Shown here in pieces: positions 1 to 8,011 of a stretch of 64,000 bases of DNA. Both the position numbers and the translations under genes were made by a program. The stretch covers positions 20,909 to 84,908 of the forward strand of contig JAJBUQ010000008.1 in NCBI GenBank assembly GCA_020860245.1, in the 5' to 3' direction. This DNA is from Rikenellaceae bacterium. Its GTDB lineage: Bacteria > Bacteroidota > Bacteroidia > Bacteroidales > Rikenellaceae. Numbering within the stretch: the first letter of the stretch is position 1; each line of letters starts with the position of its first letter. The notes beneath the pieces are model-generated. The model saw only the letters and a program-made list of their open reading frames with translations. It did not search any database and was not told the DNA's origin.

Positions 1-206
1 TTATAACCTATGTATGTCGCGCTGTTTATCGCTACGGGGCCGGGAGTCATTTGAGATATAGCGACAATATCGGTAAATTCCTGCGCGGATATCCAGTTGC
101 GGTTCTCTACCACCTCATTCTGTATAAGCGACAGCATGGCATATCCGCCTCCGAATCCAAATACACCCACCTTAAGGAACGACCAGAATAATTGTAGATA
201 TATCAT
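1..206 (-). CDS. chrA: Chromate transporter family protein, N-terminal part (runs off the window)
   Basis: This is the first 68 codons of a CHR-domain membrane protein; the rest lies beyond base 1. The N-terminus reads MIYLQLFWSFLKVGVFGFGG, followed by GYAM and then TPGPVAINSATYIGY near residue 55. These are the conserved LFWSF, FGGGYAM and PGP(V/I)AIN signatures of short chromate-transporter subunits. Members of the family move chromate or a similar anion across the inner membrane, and short forms usually work as pairs. Its ATG overlaps the stop of the upstream paralogue as ATGA (203-206), so the two look translationally coupled. The substrate cannot be told from sequence. The family assignment is secure. 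Confidence 0.88.
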   Translation of the reverse strand, partial: MIYLQLFWSFLKVGVFGFGGGYAMLSLIQNEVVENRNWISAQEFTDIVAISQMTPGPVAINSATYIGY

Positions 207-745
207 TCCTTAACCCTCCCCTTGTTAGATAGGCCCCAAATAATCCCCCCTACCACACCTGCGATAAGAAAATAAACTGGTGAGACCCCTAAAAATCCGA
301 CAATAACCGCTACCGCAGCGGCAAGTGTTATCTTTATCCATCCCATGCCCTTAGCCATTCCGTAAACCGGAGCGGCAATCAGCGCAACCACGACAGGACG
401 CATCCCCTTAAACGCACTCTCCACCAGCGGATATTTGGTGAAGTCGGAGAAAAACATAGCGATAAGCAGGATAATAACGAAGGAAGCGAGAATTGTTCCA
501 ACTATACAAACGATGGAACCCAAGATTCCACGCATTTTGTAACCCACGAATACTGAAGTATTTATGGCGATCGGCCCGGGGGAAGACTGCGCAAGCGCAA
601 GCAAATCGAGGAATTCGTCCGCGGATATCCATTTACGGTTATCGATTATCTCCCTCTGTATAAGAGGTACCATCGCATAACCGCCCCCAAATGTAAAACA
701 GCCTATTTAAAAAAACGACCAGAATAGTTTAAGGTAGAACCTCAT
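203..745 (-). pseudogene. chrA: Chromate transporter family protein with in-frame stop at codon 13
   Basis: From the ATG at 745-743 the frame reads MRFYLKLFWSFF, then TAA (707-709), then IGCFTFGGGYAMVPLIQRE and onward in the same frame for about 180 codons in total. Alignment with the neighbouring paralogue puts a lysine (AAA) at the stop position, so one A-to-T change explains it. The rest looks intact, with SSPGPIAINTSVFVGYKMRG and several hydrophobic segments. Translation could restart at the ATG at 673 (MVPLIQRE), but that loses the first membrane segment and the FGGGYA loop. I therefore call it a nonsense-mutated copy. A sequencing or assembly error at the T/A homopolymer boundary is the main alternative. 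Confidence 0.72.
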
Positions 746-765
746 AAATCATAAACGAACACTGT

Positions 766-1719
766 CTAAAGAGACAATAACATCTTTTTTATGACAGCCT
801 GCGCGGATATCTCTCTGTTAGCGGCCTCCGGTATAACAATCGAACGATCGCTCTCGATAACGTCATCGGAGACTATCATATTCCTTCTAACGGGAAGACA
901 GTGCATAAAATATGCCTGATTAGTCAGTGCCATTTTTTCCGAATCGACGGTCCAATCCATATCTTTGCTAAGGACCTTGCCGTAATTGTCCCCGGAGTAA
1001 GCGGACCAGTTCTTTGCATAGATAAAATCCGCCCCTTCGAAGGCCTTGCGCTGGTCGTATTCGACACGTGCCTTACCCACGAACTGCGGATCGAGCTCGT
1101 ATCCTTCGGGGTGCGTAATCACAAAATCGTAATCCGCAGCGTTCATCCATTCCGCGAAGGAATTCGGTACAGCCTGAGGCAGCGCCTTAGGGTGCGGAGC
1201 CCATGTAAGAACAACCTTAGGCCGTTCCGTAGTTTTATACTCTTCTATGGTAATCAGGTCGGCATAGCTCTGTAACGGATGCCGTGTAGCGGCTTCCATG
1301 CTGAAGACCGGTCTGCCAGAATATTTAATGAACTGGTTTATCACCGTCTCGTTATAATCGTACTCCCTGTCCTCCAATCCTGCAAACGAACGAACCCCTA
1401 TGATATCGCAATATACCCCCATAACCGGAATCGCTTCCAGAAGATGTTCCGGTTTCTCTCCGTCCATTATTACACCGCGTTCTGTTTCAAGCTTCCACGC
1501 GCCTTGATTCACATCGAGAACGATAACGTTCATTCCAAGATTCATAGCGGCCTTCTGGGTGCTCAGACGGGTTCTGAGACTGGAATTGAAGAAGACCATC
1601 ATAAGGGTCTTGTTCTTACCGAGCGTATCGAACCGGTATCTGTCCCTCTTAATCTCGAAGGCTTCCTGCAATGCGACATTAAGATCGCCTATATCGTTTA
1701 CATTAGTGAAATATCTCAT
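766..1719 (-). CDS. argF': N-succinylornithine carbamoyltransferase (SOTCase)
   Basis: The enzyme transfers the carbamoyl group of carbamoyl phosphate to N-succinyl-L-ornithine in the arginine pathway of Bacteroides-like bacteria. The 317-residue protein has the carbamoyl-phosphate motif SSLRTR (residues 46-51), a substrate-loop segment DGEKPEHLLEA (86-96), RHPLQS in the middle and the C-terminal HCLPVRR. Pro90 in the loop is the residue known to favour succinylated over acetylated ornithine; acetylornithine enzymes carry Glu there. It lies directly downstream of the barrel-protein gene on the same strand (11 bases between), away from other arg genes. CarAB at 27.8-32.1 kb supplies its co-substrate. 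Family certain; the succinyl specificity rests on Pro90 and on close similarity to the B. fragilis enzyme as I remember it. Confidence 0.93.
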   Translation of the reverse strand: MRYFTNVNDIGDLNVALQEAFEIKRDRYRFDTLGKNKTLMMVFFNSSLRTRLSTQKAAMNLGMNVIVLDVNQGAWKLETERGVIMDGEKPEHLLEAIPVMGVYCDIIGVRSFAGLEDREYDYNETVINQFIKYSGRPVFSMEAATRHPLQSYADLITIEEYKTTERPKVVLTWAPHPKALPQAVPNSFAEWMNAADYDFVITHPEGYELDPQFVGKARVEYDQRKAFEGADFIYAKNWSAYSGDNYGKVLSKDMDWTVDSEKMALTNQAYFMHCLPVRRNMIVSDDVIESDRSIVIPEAANREISAQAVIKKMLLSL

Positions 1720-1730
1720 TTTTACGTAAT

Positions 1731-3413
1731 TTAGAATGAATATTTTACACCGCCCATTATATTTATACCAAGCAGCGGATAATGATTGTAACGGTATAAT
1801 TTTCTGTTCAGCAGATTCTTTCCGGCCACGAATACTCCGAACTGCCTGTTGATATAGTAATCCATATTAACGTATAGGTCGATATAGTCGTCGCTCTTAA
1901 CTGCATTCAGCATGTTATTGTACTGGTATTCGTAGAATATCCTCTCACCGAACAAGTCGATACCGAGATCGAAGAAGAATGTATTACGGAATTTATACTT
2001 AAATCCGAAATTCAGTTCCCAATCCGGAACATCCCCTGCATCGTTGAAATTATCGAGGTCGTAACTGTAAAAACGCGCGGAAGCGTATACTCCGAAGCTG
2101 CGGTAAATGTCCGCATCCAGCGATATTTTGCCGTCCCATATCTTCGCTTTATCGGTAAGGGCAGAGAACACGTTGCCGTAATGATACAGATCGTAATAAT
2201 TTACAAAAAAATGAAAATCGTCGTTTATACTATACCCACCTGAGATATCGTACCTCAACGCTCCGAAGAGAAGGCCTTTGGCACCCACTCGTCCGGTATA
2301 TTCCACGGCAGTAGGCAGAGACAGTCCGTTTATGACGTAAGGATTTGCCTTCGAGAGATTACGGTAATCGTGTCGTTCCGCCGTTCCGTCCACGAATACG
2401 TAAGGTGTAAGGTTCCCCTCGAACAAATCTAATTCGATACTGACCTTCGGCAGAAATTTATTCTCCTTGCTGTTCCCCTCCGTATGGTAATATCCGTATG
2501 CCGCACCGATGTCGAACCTCAATACTCCGTTATCGAACCCATATCCTGCTCCTGCGGTAAAAATATCGTCCGAATAGGCGTCGAGTTTATTTTCCCCCTG
2601 TACAGAGCTGTAACCGGCATCTATATTTATATGTGAATGGTATCCTGCGGCAACAGAGAGTTTAACGCCGGCATTCCACTCGAACTCGTCATACTTGAAT
2701 TTATCTGCAAAATAATTTATCCCCGCACCTATCCGGAAATTAAATTTCGACAAGTCGGCAAATGTATTGCCTACGGTAAATCCTCCTCCTATATCATGGA
2801 AGTGTTGTGCCAATCCCTTGCGGGAAGTATCGAACGACACCGGGATCGGATTCTCGTAATTATAGTATCCGTATCTGGTTACGTTATCGAATCCGTAATC
2901 GATTTTGCCGGATAGTACGAGGTCGCTTCCGAATCGTTTATCCGCGAACAGCGACAGGGAATTGAACGTAGCCTGTGCGTCCGATTTAACGTCCGCGTCG
3001 TTCCTGATCCGGGAATATTGTCCGTAATGTTTGAGTATGGCTCCGACGGTAGCGGTCTTGCTGATATGCGAACCGTAGCTCGCCTCGAGAATACTCTGCA
3101 ACGGTCCTCCGGCTCCTAACTTCACGTAAAAAGGAAGATATACTCTACTGTCCACAGTATTGAAGTTTACCGGATTTATAGGAGATACCGCAAATCCGTA
3201 ATCCAGAGGATAAGGCGTTACCTCGTAATTAAATTCCGGAACCATTTTGGTAGTATCGACCATATCCGGTGTCAATCCCATTTTAAACGATTCGCTTACC
3301 GACGGCTCGTAAGCCCTTGTAACGGTAACCTCTTTGTTCAGATCGTTCTGCGCTGCAAGCGGTATTACCGTTACTGCAACGAGAAGCGTCGATATTGTCA
3401 ATCGCCTATTCAT
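1731..3413 (-). CDS. Outer-membrane beta-barrel protein, TonB-receptor-like
   Basis: This protein of about 560 residues opens with a signal peptide (MNRRLTISTLLVAVTVIPLA, then AQ) and the segment EVTVTRAYEPSVSES. What follows is alternating aromatic beta-strand sequence ending in KYSF, with a terminal aromatic residue as expected for BAM-inserted barrels. There is room for little or no plug domain, so it is a reduced TonB-receptor-like barrel rather than a full transporter. An in-frame ATG five codons upstream (3428) is possible. I chose 3413 because it gives a compact signal peptide and an ATGAATAG overlap with the upstream TPR gene. Tight coupling to that TPR gene suggests a joint envelope function. 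The substrate is unknown. Confidence 0.72.
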   Translation of the reverse strand: MNRRLTISTLLVAVTVIPLAAQNDLNKEVTVTRAYEPSVSESFKMGLTPDMVDTTKMVPEFNYEVTPYPLDYGFAVSPINPVNFNTVDSRVYLPFYVKLGAGGPLQSILEASYGSHISKTATVGAILKHYGQYSRIRNDADVKSDAQATFNSLSLFADKRFGSDLVLSGKIDYGFDNVTRYGYYNYENPIPVSFDTSRKGLAQHFHDIGGGFTVGNTFADLSKFNFRIGAGINYFADKFKYDEFEWNAGVKLSVAAGYHSHINIDAGYSSVQGENKLDAYSDDIFTAGAGYGFDNGVLRFDIGAAYGYYHTEGNSKENKFLPKVSIELDLFEGNLTPYVFVDGTAERHDYRNLSKANPYVINGLSLPTAVEYTGRVGAKGLLFGALRYDISGGYSINDDFHFFVNYYDLYHYGNVFSALTDKAKIWDGKISLDADIYRSFGVYASARFYSYDLDNFNDAGDVPDWELNFGFKYKFRNTFFFDLGIDLFGERIFYEYQYNNMLNAVKSDDYIDLYVNMDYYINRQFGVFVAGKNLLNRKLYRYNHYPLLGINIMGGVKYSF

Positions 3414-6400
3414 TATTATCGTTTTCATTCAATTGTTTCAGTTTTGACTCCGCTTCCGCGATGATTCCGTCGCCGCGGTTGGTATAACCGTCTATTATAC
3501 TCTGATAAGTCGCTTTGGCCTGGAAGGCGTCTCCTTTGTCTACATAAATGTCCCCGAGCACAAGGAATGCCTTCGCCATCCAGAATTGGTGGGAGGTTCC
3601 GCGTTCGGAGAGTTTGAATATTTCATTCTCCGCCTCTTCAAGATGTCCGCCGCTGTAAAGAATTTCGATCACCAGATACTGTGCTTCCGCACCGTTGCGG
3701 GTCTCCGGATTAGCTCCTGCATCCTTCAGAAGCGGTAGCGCATCGGTATTATCTCCTTTGTTGTAGTAAGCCTTGCCTTTAACGAAGTTAGCTTCTGTTC
3801 TCAGATCCGGATTAACGAATACCGATCCCAGAACGAAGTCCGCAGCCTCTGCCGAAGCATCCGGATTACCGAGTTTATCGACAGAACGAAGGTACCCTGC
3901 AAGGCCGTCGATTATTACAGTTCTGTTTGAGGCTGTCTCCACGAGCCTTCTGTATAAGTCCGCAGATTTTTCATAATTCTCCTTCTGGTAATATATTTTT
4001 GCCGCATTCTCAACGGAATTAATCGTAAATGTATTTACCGGCATATTTATAATGCTCTCGAATCCCCGAAGAGCGAGATCCGCATCTCCGTCGTTAAATG
4101 CAGTTTCGGAGATATAGTAGGTCGCGTTAGGAACGTAATTTCCGCGCGGATACTGCTCCAGATACTTCTCGAATAGAGGGTATGCGCGTTTGCTGTCTCC
4201 CTGAAGATAAATCCTTTCCGCAACGGTAAACGTCAGCGAGTCGCGCTCAACCACGCTTACATTCGTCTCTATATTGTTATTGTTAGCGTAGTCGAAGTAT
4301 CCGTTCAAATCGTTGTTTTCGACGTAAATATTCCTTATCGCGAGCAACGCATCCTTGGCCTGCGACGACGAAGGATACTCGGCAGCTATTTTTTTATATG
4401 AGGCGAGCGCCTCGGAACTTCTCCCTGCGTTGTAATAAGCCAGCCCTAATTCGAGCAGCGCATCCGGATAGTATGGCGATCTCGGATATCTCTCCACAAA
4501 ACGGTTCAAAGTCTGGATCGCTTCGCTGAACATATCCTGTTTTGTATACGTCGAACCGAGTTCATACAGGGCCATGTCCACATAGTCCCCTAATCCGGCC
4601 TGGGATATTTCCTTAAGAGCTTCGATCTTAGCCTGTGCTCCGGAGGTCAAACCTAATGCAAGGGCCTTCTGATATTCGGCATAATATTGTTCCTGAGTTC
4701 CGAGGGCGATAGACCGGTCGTAATACTGTGTCGCCTGTGTATAATCCCTGTTTAGGAAGTAGATGTCCCCTATACGGTTATAGGCATCGGCTTTAATCCC
4801 TGTGGTTCCGGGATATGCATCGATAAATCGTTCGAACCAAAGTAACGCGTCCCGGTAATTTTTAAGGTTGAAATAAGAATAACCGAGATTATAGTTCGCC
4901 ATAATATTCTCCGCCTCGTCCTTCGGCGAGAGGACTATATAATCCTGATAGAGAAGTATCGCTCGCGCGTACAGCCCCTGACGATAGTACGTTTCCGCAA
5001 GCCAGAATTTTGTAAGTGCGGTGTACTTGGGCATGAACCTGTTCTCGTTGGCGACGTCGAACATTCTCTGCGCATTAAGATAATCCCCGTCGGTAAAATA
5101 TTCTAATCCGCGGAAATACGCAATTCTCTGAAGGGCAGCCTTCTCGTCGTTGTTAGGATTACTGATCTGAGAAATCGCGTCGTAAGCCTCCTTGTAGTTG
5201 TTCGAATTCGCGTAGGCAGCAGTAAGGTAGCTGCGGGCCTCGTCCGCATTCGGAGAATCGGGGAATTCGCTAAGGTAATTATTTATTGTGGTTATAATCT
5301 CGTTAAACATTCCATTGCCGAGTTCATACTGGAGCTTCGCGAAGTTGAACATAGCCTCCTGCTTGACGGTTTTATCTCCGTCTATCCTCATCGCGAGCGC
5401 GAATGCCTGCTGCGCACGCTGTTTGTTTCCGCTCCGGAGGCTCGCATTACCAATATGGAAGCTCGCATTCTGGGCGAGAAGGTCGTCTCCGACGGCAACT
5501 TTGCCGAGATAATCCACGGCAGTCTCGAAGTCCCCTATCATGTACGCGCTGTACCCTGCCATATATAATTCCTCTCTGTTCATCGGGAATCCTTCGGACG
5601 AATAAGCGTCCATATAAGCGAGTGTCTTCTCATAATTCCCTAAATGGTAATTAGCCTCCGCGGCGATTTTCAGCATCTCACCGCGCCTGTCGCCTGCGGA
5701 CTGCGATAATATTCCATCCACCTCTCCGGCAACCTTCGGGTAATCGCCCCTCTTAAAGTCTATATGAAGAAGGTAGAACGGCACCACCGGCCCGTAGCTT
5801 CTGTCGGAGTACAAAGAACGGAATCCTCTCTCCGCCTCGTCGAGATTATCCTGAGAATAATCTATGTAGGCAAGATAATAAGTCGCCGACGGTCCGAGAA
5901 CCCGGTCATGCCCTGCGACACGCCTGAAGTTCAGCGAGGCATCCGCATAATCCCCTCCGGTGAACGCAGCATAACCCTCGTTGAAGAAGAGCTGCATCCT
6001 CTCCGCACTGGACAATATATTACTATTTATCAGGCTGTACTGCTCCCTTGCCCTCACGAAGTCCTGCCTCGACTGATAGAGATTGCCGAGTGTGAAGCGA
6101 ATGTCGTTGCCGTACCTCGTATTCGGATATTTATTCAGAAAATCCACAAGCATTATCTCCGCATTCTCCCCTCCGAGCTCGGCTTCGCATGCAGCGAGGT
6201 AGTACTCGATATCTTCCCGCAGGAAGCTGTCTCCGAGTTCCAGTATGTGCGACGCCAGACGGAACTGCTCCTGTGCGGTGATATACTGCTGAGCGCGGTA
6301 CAATTCGAGTCCGGATCTGTAATAATATTCCGGTTTGGATTCAATCCGCTGAGCGAATGTAATGACCTGTAAAAGAGACAATATAAAGAATGCGAGAATG

Positions 6401-6414
6401 TATTTCTTAGCCAT
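3406..6414 (-). CDS. Large periplasmic tetratricopeptide-repeat protein
   Basis: The protein has about 1000 residues and begins MAKKYILAFFILSLLQVITF (signal peptide, then AQ). It is built almost entirely of TPR units: helical pairs with patterns such as AYNRIGDIYFLNRDYTQATQ, ALLELGLAYYNAGRSSEALA and YNLGYSYFNLKNYRDALLWF recur to the end. Such solenoids act as protein-binding scaffolds. There is no catalytic domain and no lipobox cysteine. A longer start at 6429 adds five residues. It heads a minus-strand run with the barrel protein and SOTCase, and a TACCTTTG element lies at 6455-6462. Its partner is probably the co-translated barrel, but that is inference from gene overlap only. Confidence 0.82.
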   Translation of the reverse strand: MAKKYILAFFILSLLQVITFAQRIESKPEYYYRSGLELYRAQQYITAQEQFRLASHILELGDSFLREDIEYYLAACEAELGGENAEIMLVDFLNKYPNTRYGNDIRFTLGNLYQSRQDFVRAREQYSLINSNILSSAERMQLFFNEGYAAFTGGDYADASLNFRRVAGHDRVLGPSATYYLAYIDYSQDNLDEAERGFRSLYSDRSYGPVVPFYLLHIDFKRGDYPKVAGEVDGILSQSAGDRRGEMLKIAAEANYHLGNYEKTLAYMDAYSSEGFPMNREELYMAGYSAYMIGDFETAVDYLGKVAVGDDLLAQNASFHIGNASLRSGNKQRAQQAFALAMRIDGDKTVKQEAMFNFAKLQYELGNGMFNEIITTINNYLSEFPDSPNADEARSYLTAAYANSNNYKEAYDAISQISNPNNDEKAALQRIAYFRGLEYFTDGDYLNAQRMFDVANENRFMPKYTALTKFWLAETYYRQGLYARAILLYQDYIVLSPKDEAENIMANYNLGYSYFNLKNYRDALLWFERFIDAYPGTTGIKADAYNRIGDIYFLNRDYTQATQYYDRSIALGTQEQYYAEYQKALALGLTSGAQAKIEALKEISQAGLGDYVDMALYELGSTYTKQDMFSEAIQTLNRFVERYPRSPYYPDALLELGLAYYNAGRSSEALASYKKIAAEYPSSSQAKDALLAIRNIYVENNDLNGYFDYANNNNIETNVSVVERDSLTFTVAERIYLQGDSKRAYPLFEKYLEQYPRGNYVPNATYYISETAFNDGDADLALRGFESIINMPVNTFTINSVENAAKIYYQKENYEKSADLYRRLVETASNRTVIIDGLAGYLRSVDKLGNPDASAEAADFVLGSVFVNPDLRTEANFVKGKAYYNKGDNTDALPLLKDAGANPETRNGAEAQYLVIEILYSGGHLEEAENEIFKLSERGTSHQFWMAKAFLVLGDIYVDKGDAFQAKATYQSIIDGYTNRGDGIIAEAESKLKQLNENDNNE

Positions 6415-6454
6415 AATAATTAAATTCATGTTTATATGGTCGGCATAACTCCGA

Positions 6455-6462
6455 CAAAGGTA
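6455..6462 (-). promoter_or_regulatory. Bacteroidota -7 promoter element for the TPR operon
   Basis: On the minus strand the bases read TACCTTTG, an exact match to TAnnTTTG. It sits about 40 bases upstream of the TPR start. No clear TTTG -33 box is seen. Confidence 0.6.
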
Positions 6463-6511
6463 ATAAAAAGTTCATAAAAGATATAGAAGGTATTTATTAC
6501 TAATAAAACAT

Positions 6512-6519
6512 TATTTTTG
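6512..6519 (+). promoter_or_regulatory. Bacteroidota -7 promoter element for the glmM-like gene
   Basis: TATTTTTG matches TAnnTTTG and lies 29 bases before the ATG at 6549. It stands back to back with the minus-strand element at 6455-6462, giving a simple divergent promoter region. Confidence 0.6.
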
Positions 6520-6548
6520 CACAGATTACTAACCTTAACAACACGAAT

Positions 6549-7937
6549 ATGACACTGATTAAATCTATATCCGGAATACGCGGAACCATTGGCGGACAGG
6601 CGGGCGATAATCTTACCCCTTTGGACATTGTAAAATTTGCATCGGCTTACTCTCAATGGATCATAAAGAGGTCCGGGAAGAACGAAATTACCGTAGTCGT
6701 CGGACGGGACGCGCGTCTATCCGGTGAGATGGTCGGATCGATTATCGAAGGAACCCTTACCGGATACGGAATAAACGTTATAAATATCGGACTTGCGACC
6801 ACCCCTACGGTCGAAGTGGCTGTTACGGGATTCGAAGCGGAAGGGGGCATTATAATAACAGCGAGCCATAACCCTAAGCAGTGGAACGCTCTTAAACTTC
6901 TCAACGAGAAGGGAGAGTTTCTTAACGATGCGGAGGGCAAACAGATACTAAAGTTTGCGGAAGAGGAGGGATTCGATTACGCTCTGGTCGATAAGCTCGG
7001 CAGTATAACACGTTCGTCATACGACAACGAACATATAGAACAAGTGCTCGGCCTGAAGCTCGTGGACGTCAAGGCTGTCAAAGAACGTAAATTTAAGATT
7101 GCGGTCGATGCCGTAAATTCCGTGGGGGGTATCGTGATACCTGAATTGCTGCGGAGACTGGGCGCAGAGGTAATCGAACGGAACTGCACCCCTGACTGCA
7201 ACTTCGCGCACAATCCGGAACCTGTCCCGGAGAATCTGACAGAGATCTCGGAAACTGTTAAATGTGAAGGAGCGGATTTGGGAATAGTCGTGGACCCTGA
7301 TGTGGACAGGCTGGCCATCGTATGCGAAGACGGAAGTATGTTCGGTGAGGAGTATACTCTCGTTGCGGTCGCAGACTATGTTCTCTCTAAAACCGGAGGC
7401 AACACGGTGTCGAACCTGAGTTCTTCGCGCGCCCTCAAAGACGTAACCGAATCGCATGGCTATAAATACGACGCTGCTGCTGTGGGTGAAGTGAACGTCG
7501 TCGATAAAATGAAAGAGAACGGTGCGATTATCGGCGGAGAGGGCAACGGGGGGGTGATTTATCCGGAACTTCATTACGGACGGGACGCGCTCGTAGGAGT
7601 CGGGTTATTCCTGTCGCTGCTCGCGGAGAAGGGTTTAAAATGTTCCGAACTCAGAAGGTTATATCCGGAGTACCACATATCGAAGAACAAAATAGAACTC
7701 ACTCCGGAACTGGACGTGGATGCTATTCTAACAAAAATTAAAGATAAATACTCCAATGAGCAGGTGAACGATATCGACGGTGTGAAGATAGACTTTGCGA
7801 ACGGATGGGTACACCTGAGAAAATCGAATACCGAACCCATTATCCGGATATACAGCGAGAGCGGCAGCGTGGAAGAGGCCGATAAATTCGCACTCATGAT
7901 AATAAACGACATTAAAAAAATCGCGGAATTGATCTGA
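6549..7937 (+). CDS. glmM: Phosphoglucosamine mutase-type phosphohexomutase
   Basis: This 462-residue alpha-D-phosphohexomutase probably converts glucosamine-6-phosphate to glucosamine-1-phosphate for UDP-GlcNAc, peptidoglycan and LPS synthesis. It starts MTLIKSISGIRGTIGG. The catalytic phosphoserine motif TASHNP is at 104-109 (Ser106), the Mg-binding loop DPDVDR is near residue 250, the sugar-binding loop GEGNGG is in the third domain and the C-terminal phosphate loop reads RKSNTEPIIRIY. Bacteroidota members of this clade are usually annotated GlmM. Phosphomannomutase or phosphoglucomutase activity cannot be excluded by sequence alone. It is monocistronic with its own -7 element and a hairpin follows it. 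Confidence 0.88.
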   Translation: MTLIKSISGIRGTIGGQAGDNLTPLDIVKFASAYSQWIIKRSGKNEITVVVGRDARLSGEMVGSIIEGTLTGYGINVINIGLATTPTVEVAVTGFEAEGGIIITASHNPKQWNALKLLNEKGEFLNDAEGKQILKFAEEEGFDYALVDKLGSITRSSYDNEHIEQVLGLKLVDVKAVKERKFKIAVDAVNSVGGIVIPELLRRLGAEVIERNCTPDCNFAHNPEPVPENLTEISETVKCEGADLGIVVDPDVDRLAIVCEDGSMFGEEYTLVAVADYVLSKTGGNTVSNLSSSRALKDVTESHGYKYDAAAVGEVNVVDKMKENGAIIGGEGNGGVIYPELHYGRDALVGVGLFLSLLAEKGLKCSELRRLYPEYHISKNKIELTPELDVDAILTKIKDKYSNEQVNDIDGVKIDFANGWVHLRKSNTEPIIRIYSESGSVEEADKFALMIINDIKKIAELI

Positions 7938-7950
7938 TATTTGCCCGTTG

Positions 7951-7970
7951 TCCGAATTTTTTAATTCGGA
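7951..7970. terminator. Small hairpin between the mutase and LeuA-like genes
   Basis: Arms TCCGAATT (7951-7958) and AATTCGGA (7963-7970) are exact inverted repeats around a TTTT loop. No T-run follows, so it is a weak terminator candidate. It could equally be a regulatory palindrome for the next gene. Confidence 0.35.
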
Positions 7971-8011
7971 ATGAATTCGTTATATTGTGCAAAACGGAAC
8001 ACCGGATGTTA

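Noticed and set aside
5764..6372. Long plus-strand frame inside the TPR gene
   Set aside because: It is a reverse-frame shadow of a clear TPR coding sequence and has no protein-like features of its own.
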